Below are positions 43,500 through 54,167 of a stretch of DNA of 64,000 nucleotides, piece after piece (positions within the stretch are counted from its first letter, which is position 1; each line of letters starts with the position of its first letter). The stretch comes from Hippasteria phrygiana (lineage: Eukaryota > Echinodermata > Asteroidea > Valvatida > Goniasteridae). The notes beneath the pieces were generated by a model, which worked only from the letters and a program-made list of their open reading frames with translations, did not search any database and was not told the origin of the DNA. The stretch is taken from the NCBI GenBank assembly GCA_037893225.1, contig JAZGUH010000483.1, forward strand, positions 1,882,118 to 1,946,117, in the 5' to 3' direction. Position numbers and translations under genes: made by a program.

Positions 43500-43568
43500 T
43501 TAACCCTAACTCCCTGTAGTGTGTAAAAATCACATTGAAATTGGAAGATTTGGGAATGTCAGGGTTAA
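43500..43568. mobile_element. TTAACCCTAAC-type element, 69 bp
   Basis: TTAA at 43,500-43,503 and 43,565-43,568, ends TTAACCCTAACTCCC and TGTCAGGGTTAA. The small interior resembles 33,792-33,858 (TCACATTGAAATTGGAAGA versus CAAATTAAAATTGGATTT). Confidence 0.75.
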
Positions 43569-43600
43569 CGGTGGCTACCCTTCATCCATTCTATATGCAC

Positions 43601-43691
43601 CTGTTTGTCTTCTAATTCCATATTCAGAAGATTAAGGTACAGCACAGGTGCAAATGCATCATCGCTGTGGTTGATCACCTCCCAATGTTTC
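43601..43691 (-). CDS. DPH6: DPH6 exon 8 (end of the ATP-pyrophosphatase domain)
   Basis: Acceptor CCTTTTCAG, donor AAACAG|GTGCAT. It encodes KHWEVINHSDDAFAPVLYLN then LLNMELEDKQ, matching human DPH6 HSADAFAPVAYL..LELHLEDK at its C-terminus. Human DPH6 ends just after this point; here splicing continues into the linker. Confidence 0.95.
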
Positions 43692-43794
43692 CTGAAAAGG
43701 ATGAAAATACAAAACATCTGAACAAATCTAAACAATGATTAACAATTCAACGGTAATATGAATTGATTGAGAAAAAAAAGATGGCATAGCTTAC

Positions 43795-43886
43795 ACTCTA
43801 ATCTTTTTGGCGAAGAGCGGACAGTCCAACGTAAATGTTTCAAACTCCCCACCTTCTCCACAGACATTCAACTGGTACTTCTCTTT
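43795..43886 (-). CDS. DPH6: DPH6 exon 7 (CGEGGE motif)
   Basis: Acceptor TTCAATTTCAG, donor AGAGT|GTAAGC. It reads KEKYQLNVCGEGGEFETFTL then DCPLFAKKIR. VCGEGGEYETFTLDCPLF is a diagnostic DPH6 block. The intron to exon 8 is only 103 bp. Confidence 0.97.
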
Positions 43887-44172
43887 CTGAAATTGAATTA
43901 GACGTAACAAGGAAACAAACCAAGATTTTTAAAGCTACTATATTTGAGATCTGACAGAAAATTTCAACTCAACTAATTTTGGAAGAAAGGGCAAGTCAAG
44001 GAATTTGTGCAAATAAATGTCCGATATAACCCTCTTAAAACAATTAAGATTTCAGTGTTTCTAATTTTGATGTTGGGAATTTTCAAGAATACACACATGT
44101 TATTAGTCCTTGGGAAAGGAAACATGGTGCTTTACGTATGGGACTGCAAGGCACCTTTTCTTGGACTTACCC

Positions 44173-44624
44173 CAAAACTATTTGTGACCCGCTCTGCAAA
44201 AAGGGCACATAAGTCGCTGTAATGCTTTTACGAGTTATGGGCCGTTCAATATGAAGAGAGTGAACAATTCTTCAAACAAGTGATTTTGAAGGGAGGGAAT
44301 TTTTCGCATCTTTGATACCTATATTATTCATAACCAAAATCTTTGATTTCAGTGAATAAAGTTGGAAAAAGAATGTGTTTTTGTTGAGTGCTTCCATCTA
44401 TTGCTTTGCTTTTTGTTTTTTTAAATGGCTTGTTTCTCCTTAAGTCATTTCAAGAAATTCCTGAAAACAAACATGCAAATTTCCAAATATCTCGTGGTTG
44501 CAAAATGCTAGAGACCTCAGACATATACCATATGAAAGCTTATAAAATGACCTTTCCAGGTATATATAAAACACTATTTTCAAATTTTGCAACATAAGTG
44601 CCCTTTTTGCAGAGTGGGTCACAT
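44173..44624. mobile_element. Possible inverted-repeat element, ~450 bp
   Basis: TTTGTGACCCGCTCTGCAAA followed by AAGGGCACATAAG at the left is answered by AAGTGCCCTTTTTGCAGAG and TGGGTCACA at the right. The arms are about 28 bp and imperfect. No coding content. Confidence 0.6.
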
Positions 44625-44729
44625 TTTCGAATGAATAAAGCACTTACTACACTGTGTACTCTAGATTTGGTCTTCATAAAATACACTTTATGTTTTATCG
44701 TGTGCTATGCATATAGAGATTGATATACA

Positions 44730-45135
44730 TTAACCCTAACCCACCTCAATCCTCCAAATCCTCCTTGCAGTTTTAGAGGATTTTGGAGGATTGAGGATGA
44801 ATCGTATTTCAAGCGAGGAGGATTTTGGAGGATTGAGGATGAATGGTGTTTCAAGCGAGGATTTTGGAGGATTGAGGATGAATGGTATTTTAAGAAAAAG
44901 AGGATTTTGGAGGATTGAGGATGAATGGTGTTTCAAGCGAAGATTTTGGAGGATTGAGTATGAATGGTATTTCAAGAAAAAGAGGATTTTGGATGATTGA
45001 GGATGAATGGTGTTTAAAGCACAGGAGGATTTTGGAGGATTGAGGATGAATGCATTTTTGGGGGCAGGGCAATCAGAGGATTTTGGAGGATTGAGGATGG
45101 TTCCTAGCAAAAAGGGTCTAGGGGGTTAGGGTTAA
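44730..45135. mobile_element. TTAACCCTAAC-type element, 406 bp, with a minisatellite core
   Basis: TTAA at 44,730-44,733 and 45,132-45,135, ends TTAACCCTAACCCACC and GGGGGTTAGGGTTAA. The interior is a tandem array of about eight units of roughly 40 bp built on GAGGATTTTGGAGGATTGAG and GATGAATGGTRTTTCAAG. Just inside the left end the complementary word CCTCAATCCTCC appears, so the array could fold back on it. Confidence 0.9.
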
Positions 45136-45341
45136 TACTGTAGGAATTAGGAGAATCCCGATTACACTTCAAGATTAGAAACTTATTCAATCTGTTACAA
45201 TCAGTCGATTTTATGTGGAATATCTCATTGGAAAGTTAATTACTTATCTAATGCTGCCAAATTAGCAATTCGACTGGAAAATCTATTTTTCAGGGCGATT
45301 CACCCCAAAAAAGACATAGCGGCTTAAAAAAAAAAAAATTA

Positions 45342-45485
45342 TTAACCCTATTAAACCCTGCCAGACGCAGCACAGTGCACCTGTACCGACAGCTCCACTT
45401 TGCTGCACTCTCCACACAAGTCAATGTGACAAAGTATGCAATCTGGCAGGGTTCTAGCAAACATGCCATGGAGGGTTACGGTTAA
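45342..45485. mobile_element. TTAACCCTA-type element, 144 bp
   Basis: TTAA at 45,342-45,345 and 45,482-45,485. The left side reads TTAACCCTATTAAACCCTG and CCAGA; the right side in reverse complement reads TTAACCGTAACCCTCC, with AACCCTGCCAGA further in, giving imperfect nested inverted ends. Confidence 0.72.
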
Positions 45486-45581
45486 AGACACACAAACTGA
45501 ACTTTGGGATTGAAACTTTTTCTAATTGATAGAGCAGTCATACACAGGTCCATCCCGAGAGTAACTGTATCTTGCACTCAC

Positions 45582-45643
45582 CATGCGCATCATGTGCGGC
45601 TGTATTTCCTGAAGGGTCATTCCAAGGTGCTCCGAGGTCAAGC
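45582..45643 (-). CDS. DPH6: DPH6 exon 6
   Basis: Acceptor ATTGAACACAG, donor CGCATG|GTGAGT. After a split Gly it encodes LTSEHLGMTLQEIQPHMMRM, corresponding to human LDPDKHLGKTLDQMEPYLIEL. It is 62 nt and ends in phase 0. Confidence 0.95.
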
Positions 45644-45819
45644 CTGTGTTCAATTATGAAAAAAAAGTCATATTTATGACCGACTGAGGGCGTTGTAATT
45701 TCCTTCATTCATAACAATACAATGTACATTCAAACATGCAGATGGCAAAGCTTTATCTGTGGCTGGACCCAGATATTGGAACTGATCTGTTTACCGTTGA
45801 CATCTCTTATTGTTACCAG

Positions 45820-45990
45820 TTAACCCCTTGCCTACGGATGACGCCAAATGGCACAAAAAAACAGTGCCACCAGGCCGGATGACGCCTAAAGCCGCTATTT
45901 GTGCAGTTTCAATCCATTGTTGTATTATTGTGTATGTTACGCTTGACTGCACAAGCACATTGTGTCCGTTTCGCTTGGCTGCTACTATTG
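45820..45990 (+). mobile_element. TTAACCCCTTG miniature element, right end missing
   Basis: TTAA at 45,820-45,823 followed by CCCCTTGCCTACGGATGACG. It shares GCCACCAGGCCGGATGACG, AATCCATTGTTGTATTATTG and CGCTTGGCTGC with other copies. The sequence departs from the family after GGCTGC and no right TTAA is present. Confidence 0.85.
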
Positions 45991-46093
45991 TGGTGGGAAT
46001 ACTCTAGGTTTTACTGAAGATTTTCCTACGTGCATAGAAGACTGTATTACATTGTTTGCATTGGGCTTCCTAACTCTGTAAAGTTTGAACTGG

Positions 46094-47052
46094 TTAACCC
46101 TTAGCACGCTACCATTCATATACACACGTATTCCCATGGCGCTGGATTTCCTGTGCAAGTCACCTTGTAATGCACACTGATATATTCCAAAGTTTTTTAC
46201 TCTATGATGGATGTGTTTTACAGGAAAATGCAAAATAAACTATTTGTTCAGTATGAAATTTCCTATCCATTGGTGGGTATGGTTTTTATTCAAGTCAAAT
46301 AATTAGTGAAATATGACACCTGTAAAATCACAATTATAAATGTGTGTTCAAAATTGCTGCACAGCATGTGTTTTGAAATTGTGCCACACACATGCATAGT
46401 TTTTCAATGGACATTTACTTTGCACTAAACACGTTGCATCTGGAAGTAAACCAAAGCACAATTTTCAATCAATATGAAAACCTGGTGGTAAGCCCTCCGA
46501 AATGCATCATTACGAGCTGCGATCCGAGCCGCGTTATGAGCCGCATCACCTCCCGTTTGCTGGCGAACTTCACCGGGGCCATCGTCGCGTTGTGCCCCAT
46601 CACCGCTATCGTCATCAATGGAACCTTCATCACGTTCTCGTACACACTGGCCTACATCGTCGTCGTAACTATCGTTGACATAATCGTCCTGAGAAAGGCC
46701 TTCAAAGTCCGAATCTCCAGAGTCTGAGTCTCCAAAAATCTCCTGAAATGCAGCTCCAGCATCCATTGTACTCGACTTTTGTTTTAGCGAACACTCGGAC
46801 AGCGGAACGCACAGATTTTCAATCGAAAATAGCAGAGAATTTTGTAAGAAACGAGTGTGATTTTATGGTTGAGAAATGTTAGCCACGTATTCATCTATCC
46901 AAAAGTACCCGGATGAGGGTCAGGGGTCAATAGTTTGTCATAATCATTCATTTACAAATAGAACGTTATCGCGGGCGACTGTGGTCGCCGATAGCAGTGT
47001 GGGAATAAATGCGCTGGGCGACAGGAGTCGCCGATAGCGTGCAAATGGTTAA
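46094..47052 (-). mobile_element. piggyBac-like deletion derivative
   Basis: TTAA at 46,094-46,097 and 47,049-47,052. The ends TTAACCCTTAGCACGCTA and, in reverse complement, TTAACCATTTGCACGCTA match at 16 of 18 positions. Two copies of an imperfect palindrome of the form GGCGACNGNNGTCGCCGATAGC lie just inside the right end, as expected for transposase-binding repeats. The only coding piece is an acidic minus-strand frame (46,428-46,766). piggyBac elements use TTAA targets and leave them as the duplication. Confidence 0.82.
46428..46766 (-). pseudogene. Acidic N-terminal fragment, probable piggyBac-type transposase start
   Basis: The frame starts MDAGAAFQEIFGDSDSGDSD and continues with Asp/Ser-rich sequence, an RERDEG block and a final RNDAFRRAYHQV stretch. 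It is 113 codons with no catalytic (DDE/D) region. Acidic N-termini are common in piggyBac-derived proteins. Assignment rests on the surrounding TTAA element; the other strand is also open over much of the span, so coding status is uncertain. Confidence 0.5.
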
Positions 47053-47218
47053 ACTTTATCTTCAATTTTGGAGAACAAAAAATTACAAGGAAACTTTCTC
47101 AGGCTGACTGGAATGGACTTGAAATGGGTAAAGTAGTCATTGTCTTATAGAGTAAAAAAAAAAAAACAGAATCCAGTGTAAACACAGCCTGTATGGGTTG
47201 ATGAATAAATTTCCATAC

Positions 47219-47337
47219 CTAAGGCTGCCACTTTAATGATGATAGCCTCCACTCCAGCCGTTATCATCTCTTGCAAGAGCTCCTCCTGGTCTCTTTGCCA
47301 CAGAAATGCTAGAGGTGTTAGTCCCAGCCTGGAGCAT
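47219..47337 (-). CDS. DPH6: DPH6 exon 5
   Basis: Acceptor TTGTTACACAG, donor CTTAG|GTATGG. It reads CSRLGLTPLAFLWQRDQEEL then LQEMITAGVEAIIIKVAAL and a split Gly, parallel to human CKRLNLQPLAYLWQRNQEDLL. The LWQR block is a DPH6 hallmark within the ATP-pyrophosphatase domain. Confidence 0.97.
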
Positions 47338-47946
47338 CTGTGTAACAAATGCAGCAATATTTATGGTACATTCCTGATAAGAAATTTGTCTGTGGTTCTA
47401 ATCTCCTTCATCAGTGACTGGGGTTCGAATCTCATCTACTCACTGAGTTGCAACAGCAATGTGCAATAATATGGATACTATTGGGGGTTAAGTTCCTCTC
47501 TTTTCTACCAACTTTAAGACATATGTTCAAATCCTACCTGGCCCCACATAAGAATACATAGCATCTAATACCCAAGTTAGTATCAATATGGGGTCCGCTG
47601 TATACTCTGCTAATCTTCTGCCTCAATTAAAGGCATTTTAAAACTAAGTGTGCTTAGAATTTCATATACTTACCTCATACTTTTTTTCCATGAATTCAGG
47701 TCAGTATGAGAAATTTCATTACTGTTAAAAGTTTAGTGTATGGGTTTATCCTTGATAAAAAATAATTAAATTTGGTTTGGCCTAGTATCTCAAAGCAGTG
47801 CAATAAATTATGGTCCTCCATCAATGTACAGCTTGACTATTTCTCTCTTGGCAATTGTGGTTTATTAAATACCACAAACCTAGTGTTCAATTTGGGGTAT
47901 TATGCCACAAACTGCATACAAACTTTGCAGTCTAAGCTTTACTCAC
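47338..47946 (-). other. DPH6 intron 4, 609 bp
   Basis: No element is recognised. GGGGTTCGAATCTCATC near 47,420 resembles a T-arm but has no tRNA around it. Confidence 0.75.
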
Positions 47947-48020
47947 ACATTCTCCACGCGGACTCTTTGGTAGTTGGACAAAATGGCGCCCACAGAGACG
48001 GCCTCCACCCCCATGACATC
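47947..48020 (-). CDS. DPH6: DPH6 exon 4
   Basis: Acceptor GCTATCCTGCAG, donor GAATGT|GTGAGT. It encodes DVMGVEAVSVGAILSNYQRV and RVEN plus a split Val. Human reads GISVGAILSDYQRIRVENV. SVGAI(L/I) S.YQR.RVE is conserved across the family. Confidence 0.97.
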
Positions 48021-50570
48021 CTGCAGGATAGCAGAAAAGGAGATTCACCAATCAACAACTTTGCATACAGCCGATCAATTCTTAAGGACTGTATTCTTTT
48101 TACAACTAACATATACGCAGTTCTGGACTGGTGTGTGCAATTCCTAATCAGGGCTTGAATTTTGAGGAAAAAACTGCTAGATCACAGGGCAAGTAGCTCA
48201 AAAAGTCTACTAGCTCGGAAAGAAATTTCTATAACTGACACACAATAGACACATTGGCCTTATTTGGTGTATCATTGAGACAAACTGAAAGGTTCTCAAA
48301 GTTCAGGATTTTAGTACATAATCTGTACATAAATTGCTGTTGGACTCTACATGTAAATCATGCTCTGTGCTGCTTTCTCTGTGACGTGAGTGTGACTTGG
48401 AAAACAAAATTACTAGACCACTGGACTTGTTGGTCTTGGAAAGCACTAGACCAGCACTCACATAGTTACTTGGTTCGGTCTAGCAGTCATATTGGGGCAT
48501 TGAATCACAAAAATGGAGTGAAATAAACCAATAATTGTTCATGGGTATCGCCCAACACAAGGCCAATAGGCCACTCAAGGTGTGGGCTACAAAAGACAAG
48601 AAAAGACAGAAATCACAGGGATAGAAGGTATATATTCACATTTCATTTGAATTGTGAACGATTATGGGTGAAAGGGAAACAGGTTACAGGTAAGGAGTTC
48701 CAAAGAGAGGCAGTACGAGGTGACAAACTTTAAGAATATCTCACAGTACCAGATTTTGTAACAACAGTGAAAGGATGTGATGAGACAGCCAGGCGAGTAG
48801 AGTGCCTGAAAGTTTGGACGGGGGAACTAATGATGAAAGGCCACTGGAAGACCTTCCATGATAGTATCGATAAAAGAGGCCCAATGAAAGCAATTGCTAC
48901 ATGTACCTTACATGTACATTTCTTTAGGTAGGCAGGCCACTCATGTGCAATTATTATCAGTGGACCGTGCACTCACACACACAACTTGGGCCATTTCATG
49001 ACTCACACAAAAAAAGAGGGTGCAGTTTGACTCGTTCCTGCAAAAAGGGGTGGTTGAAATAGGTAAATAAACTACATCAATACAAAGTTTGTACTTTTCT
49101 CCGTGAAATAATGTTTCATGTTTTAAAATTGGTCCAAAATAATGATTTTTCAACGACTCACAAATGCCTTGTTTGTCATTTACACGCAAAGGAGCATTCT
49201 TTTTGAGCCGTGAATTTAGCGCTTTATAACGTGCTACTCCCTATGCCCGCCAAATAACGGACGATTCCGGTATTATTCCAGTAACGTATGACCCTGGCAA
49301 GCTAATTTAAGGTTAGGGGAAAGCCGAAGCAACAAAGCTGTGCCTTCAAAATTTTTCAAAATGGCGACCAGAAGTGGCAAATCATTTGATGTGTAACTTG
49401 TGCCATAAGTGTTGAAATAATTTAAAATCGCCTCAAATGATAAGCTTAAACTCGAGCTGAGTTCGTAGTAATCTGTTTCACCTGTAATACTGGGAGGTAA
49501 CACCGCGCCCCTAACAGCCCGTGTTTAGATCACGTGACCTAAGTATCAATGGATTGACCAATCGGATTGCAGTATTGACCAATCGGATTGCAGTATCAGG
49601 ATTTTTGTGAACGTTATGGCTGTTCCATTTATTGCTCTTACTCCAAAGTATTTACATGAGCTAGAATTTTTTCACAATTGTTGGTTTTCCCATTAAGTAA
49701 TTTTGAACAAATTGCCATTTTTGTGAAGTTGTAAAGAGATAACGGAATCAATTGGCAACCAAATTCTTTTGTTTCAGTTACATATGATGAAAATACTATA
49801 AGGATTCAGAACTTTTAAGTGATTTTAGGGGCTTTATTACTGCTAATCTTTAAGTTAACTTTTTTCCCCAAAATGGCTGAAAACGCTGTATCAAAATTTA
49901 AAAATTCTTTCATTTTTTTTTCTTTTTTCAGCAAGCTCTTTATTTTGAGTCATAATTCAATGGTATTAGTACATGTTTTAAAAATAGTGTGACCTGCCTA
50001 CTTTTAGAGCTTGTACAAATGCCTTTCTATCCTGCAAATTTCCTTCCAGTCCCAACTAAGCCCCACCCCTCGATGTACATGCATATCAGACTTTTATTGG
50101 CCCATAGTTGTGGATTTGAATGGTCAATGCATCAAGCGGCAGGGCTTTATGGGGAAAGATTTTACTTTAATACCCACCACCAAAATCGGTCAGGAACAGC
50201 AAAATATTGGGAAATAACCAACCGTCCTTGATAACAACTGTCTAAATATGTGCCACAACCAGTTATTTCAAGATTTACACAAAATGTACGTCAGCAAAAT
50301 GCGTAAAAATGAGGCAGAAATCAACACGTCTGTAAACACTTTTAGTGAACCATACACATGCAGTGCCAAAAACATCTAACACAAAAAACACAAACTTTCT
50401 TCCCCTATATTGCACACAAATTTCCCAACTAAATTCTAAGGTTCTGCCAAGTGTTTGTACAGTTATGAACTCAAATGGATAATTATTTTCCAAGATTTTG
50501 CTGTTCCTGACCGATTTTGGTTGGGTTATTAAAGTGAAATCTTTCCCTTAACGGATCACTTTATTCACAC
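48021..50570 (-). other. DPH6 intron 3, 2.55 kb
   Basis: The intron holds a 22-bp direct repeat (ATTGACCAATCGGATTGCAG, at about 49,552 and 49,574), a patch near 49,360-49,530 with TCAAAATGGCGACC, and an inverted-repeat element at 50,152-50,552 whose right end adjoins exon 3. 48,541-48,730 resembles 28,905-29,080 and may be a dispersed repeat tail. Confidence 0.75.
50152..50552. mobile_element. Long-TIR element (AAAATCGGTCAGGAAC family), ~400 bp
   Basis: The left arm contains GGGAAAGATTTTACTTTAAT, then CCAAAATCGGTCAGGAACAG and CAAAATATTGG. The right arm is its complement: TTTCCAAGATTTTGCTGTTC, CTGACCGATTTTGG and TTATTAAAGTGAAATCTTTCCC. Arms are about 65-70 bp. A larger relative is at 52,684-54,164. 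Confidence 0.82.
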
Positions 50571-50779
50571 CTTGACTTTCTTCAAGAGCTTGTATAAATC
50601 CTCCACTTCATCGCCCGTGGTGGGTGAGTAGTTGCTACCTGTGTGCCTGGATGAACCCTCAATGATACCCCTGTAGAGTGGTAGGCCCATGGCATCAGCA
50701 TAAAGCTGGATGGCGTGATGACCCACTGTCTGGTACATGTAGCTGTCCAGCTCATCCAAAACAGTGGACACTCCATCTT
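50571..50779 (-). CDS. DPH6: DPH6 exon 3
   Basis: Acceptor ATTTTGAACAG, donor GTCAAG|GTGTGA. It reads EDGVSTVLDELDSYMYQTVG then HHAIQLYADAMGLPLYRGII and GDEVEDLYKLLKKVK. The LDSYMYQTVGH and GDEVEDLY motifs are near-identical to human DPH6 and line the substrate pocket of the ATP-pyrophosphatase domain. 209 nt, ends in phase 0. Confidence 0.98.
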
Positions 50780-51102
50780 CTGTTCAAAATAGTGTTTAAT
50801 TCATAACAATTAGGAGGGCTTTGAAGTTTTGCTCCAAGCAGAATTGTTCTCAAAGACTGAAAATAATGTTCAGCTTAGCTGTGAGGTACTGCTGCAGCTG
50901 ATGTGATGAATTGTGGTTTGTAATACCTCTTTTACTGAGTTTCTAAGAAGCTAGATTTAACTAAGTCGGACTTACTTTGTTTGATCTATCCCTTTAGATA
51001 GCAATTGTATACTGCATGTGCCATAAGCGTCTTAGCTTCATAGGCACACTCATCTGCCATTCTGGCTGGTCTCATATTAGCTAAAACCCCTAATGGTTCA
51101 CC

Positions 51103-51331
51103 AGGACTACCCTGCTAAATCCAACAGAGTCCAACGGTGACTCATATGAGTTTCCTGCTCAATCCGATGCAGTCCAACACAGTCCAACATGCCAAGTTGC
51201 TGGGCAACTAAAAATTTGAAAAATGACTTGCCTGCTAAATCCAACCGAATCCAAACTGTGACATATTTTTCTGTTGCCTGCTGAATCCAACAGGATTGTA
51301 ACACTTTAGCTGCTCAATCCAACAGGGTCTA
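51103..51331 (-). repeat. Degenerate tandem array, CTGCTAAATCCAACAG units
   Basis: Units such as CCTGCTAAATCCAACAGAGT, CTGCTCAATCCGATGCAGTC and CTGCTGAATCCAACAGGATT recur about every 25-70 bp. The CACTA hairpin is inserted within the array: the motif resumes at 51,443 (GTTGGATCCTGCTGG, inverted). Confidence 0.75.
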
Positions 51332-51332
51332 A

Positions 51333-51423
51333 CACTATGAACATCTAACAAAAGAAAACCCACGCAGTCCTTTGTTTGTAACAAAGGACTGCGTGGGTTT
51401 TCTTTTGTTAGATGTTCATAGTG
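51333..51423. mobile_element. CACTA-ended 91-bp hairpin element, copy 2
   Basis: Same sequence as 8696-8786 but with fully complementary arms (44 bp each around TGT). It is flanked by an exact 3-bp duplication TAA (51,330-51,332 and 51,424-51,426). One base separates the two copies, so both inserted recently or are under strong homogenisation. Confidence 0.87.
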
Positions 51424-51521
51424 TAACAGGAATATCAAATTGTTGGATCCTGCTGGACATGTAAGTCCGCCTTGATGGATTTGTCAATAAGAACCCCCGT
51501 ATGAGTATGTATTTATTCATA

Positions 51522-52007
<486 letters not shown>

Positions 52008-52045
52008 TATATGCATAATTCATGAATATGCAATGTGCCTCTCAC

Positions 52046-52137
52046 CTTCTGTTTTTGGTCTGAGGTTTGCCAGGGCTATGAGGTCGTGACCTTCTGCAAC
52101 ACACTGCATCATGTTGTAGCAACTGTCCTTCCCGCCA
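52046..52137 (-). CDS. DPH6: DPH6 exon 2 (ATP-binding SGGKDS loop)
   Basis: Acceptor TTTCTCTTCAG, donor GAAG|GTGAGA. With the last two bases of exon 1 it forms SGGKDSCYNMMQCVAEGHD and then LIALANLRPKTE. SGGKDS is the PP-loop that binds ATP pyrophosphate. The human counterpart is SGGKDSCYNMMQCIAAGHQ. Confidence 0.98.
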
Positions 52138-52683
52138 CTGAAGAGAAACAAAATAAAACGTCAAAGAAAAAGCATATTCTTACATGTCAGCATCTATTAT
52201 GCATACAAGGCCAATTTACTGTGTAGTGTTGTTTCTCACGTCATAAACTTGGACGTGCAATGTGGACCATGCATTGTGAGTGACAAATGGCATCACTGTA
52301 AAAAATACACTGGTATGGAGCGGGAGGTCTTCCTTGACCGCGGAATCCCTTGCGATACCTGTAACATTGATTTTCCAATGCATGGCCGAGTATCGTCTCT
52401 GGAGATTTGTTGGACATTCAGCTCCAATGAACAGAAGGCAAGTCTCTTCCTCCCTTTAGTCCGAGGGATAAAGACCTTCGTCACCTGTGGGAGTCTCAGC
52501 ACCACAGCACTTGCAGTTTTGCTCATTTCATGATTTGATTTTCAGACATTCAGTGAAAGCTGGTGGAAATAGAAATACGTTTTTCCTATACTGAATTGAG
52601 TATAGATCAGGAGTACTACCGCAATCTCAGTTAGACAAGTTATACAACATTTTGATGTGTCAAATGAAAGAAATTTAGAAGAG

Positions 52684-54164
52684 TTAATTCCCTAACCAAA
52701 ATCGGTCAGGAACAGCAAAATCTTGAAAACCATCTATTAACAATGCTATTGATAATAATGTCAGCACGTTAGGCGCGCATAGTCGCCACTTTTACAGACA
52801 CCGGCACAGGCGGCACCTAGAAATTACACGTTTAAAGTCCCATAACTCCGAAATGCAAGTACTTACTAAGCTAATTTTCATACCATTTAATTTGCCTTGC
52901 AATTCCCTTTCCATTGATATCAAATTCGTGACAAATAACTAAAAAAAGAAAAAATGCCGGACTCCCTACATGTGTATAGTCAGACTCCCTATTATCGCGA
53001 CAAATCTATTATCGCGGCATCGGAAATTTCTCTTTTTTTGCGTTGCCAAAACTCCTTCGTGTGGCAATTTTTCATTCAGTTAATCAGGCATTAAAACCCT
53101 AACCTTCCCTAACCTGCCAAAATCAAACACCCCATTTGTGTTGAATTTTGTGTGATTGGGTACTGTAGAGCCTTGGCACCATCACTTTGCATGGGACTTG
53201 ATGCCCTGATTTTGTCTAAGTACAAAGAATGTGCCATTGGTTTACTACACAGTGTTGGAGTTTGTGTGGTTAGGGAAGGATTCTAGTAAAAAGCCTTGGG
53301 CTGTTAGGGTTAAGGACTTCCTGCTGAGTTGTATAAAAATAACGATTATAAAATGTTGTGTCGGGACTTTTAATGATTTTTAATAAACATTCACGTTTTC
53401 CAAAACTTGTAAATTTTGCCTTACCGTGTCTGCTAAAAAGTACCGTCTATATTTTAACATAAATCTTTAATGGTGGTCTGTCCATGGAAGTTCCATTGTC
53501 TGGTTTCCATTCTACAGCTGCAAATGCAAAATGACGCCGAAGGACGATATTTCCACCGCGAAATCGTAAAAACTTTTACGGGATTAACATAAGGACAGTG
53601 CGGCAAAAAAATGGCGCCCCCAATCGTCAATCAGTAGACTTGTCTCAGTGAATTTTGTCGCCTTCCAGGGGGGACAAGGTGTTATAAAGAAATCATCCTG
53701 CAGGCCTAATCGTCTTTAATCAACTTGAACTTGACAAGAAAAATATCATACTTTATTCAGGGGATGTTTTGGTCAAACATTAACTATGAATAAAAAGTTC
53801 AGATCATTGTAAAAACCACTTCCCACATATCGCGATAATACAGAGTCTGTACTCCGCTGAGCAACGGCGAGCATGTCTAGTTTCACAGGCATTGCATGGG
53901 AATAAACCAAACCACCGTTGGATTTTATGATGTCAGTGTAAAAAAGCAAGAGTTATACAAGACAAAAGACAGGACAATTCAGGAAGGTTGGTGAGCCATC
54001 TCTATTCCGATCGGGAAAGTACCGCGATAATACAGCGTTCTTCCGTCCTACATGTTGAAGTGATTTCTGCCTAATGTGATGGATTGTGCCAGATGTTTTT
54101 ATCAATGAGGGTTGGTTATTTTCCAAGATGTTGCAGTTCCTGACCGATTTTGCTGGGGTATTAA
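52684..54164. mobile_element. Long-TIR element (AAAATCGGTCAGGAAC family), ~1.5 kb
   Basis: The left arm (TTAATTCCCTAACC, AAAATCGGTCAGGAACAGC, AAAATCTTG) is complemented by the right arm (CCAAGATGTTGCAGTTCCTG, ACCGATTTTGCTGGGGTATTAA). The same arms bound the 50,152-50,552 element. TTAA lies at both edges. A 223-bp TTAA element is nested inside at 53,091. No transposase is recognised. Confidence 0.75.
53091..53313. mobile_element. TTAACCCTAAC-type element, 223-bp subtype, copy 2
   Basis: Same body as 9699-9921 with a single visible difference (CCTTCC versus CCATCC near the left end). TTAA stands at 53,091-53,094 and 53,310-53,313. Relative to copy 1 the two extra bases lie at the left instead of the right end. 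Confidence 0.88.
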
Positions 54165-54167
54165 TTG

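Larger units (their letters stand above)
42809..43600 (-). other. DPH6 intron 8, 792 bp
   Basis: The intron contains a 16-nt histone-like stem-loop (43,052-43,067) and a 69-bp TTAACCCTAAC element whose right edge lies 32 bp from the exon 8 donor. Confidence 0.8.
43887..45581 (-). other. DPH6 intron 6, 1.7 kb
   Basis: The intron holds two TTAACCCTAAC-type elements (44,730-45,135; 45,342-45,485). Around 44,165-44,220 and 44,590-44,635 are inverted related words (GACCCGCTCTGCAAAAAGGG and CCCTTTTTGCAGAGTGGGTC) about 400 bp apart, the ends of a possible further inverted-repeat element. Confidence 0.8.
45644..47218 (-). other. DPH6 intron 5, 1.6 kb
   Basis: The intron contains a right-truncated TTAACCCCTTG element (45,820 to about 45,990) and the 959-bp piggyBac-like element (46,094-47,052), which ends 167 bp from exon 5. 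Confidence 0.85.

Noticed and set aside
46392..46727. + strand open frame opposite the acidic piggyBac-type fragment
   Set aside because: Its translation has hydrophobic runs without a recognisable pattern; the minus-strand acidic frame fits the element context better.
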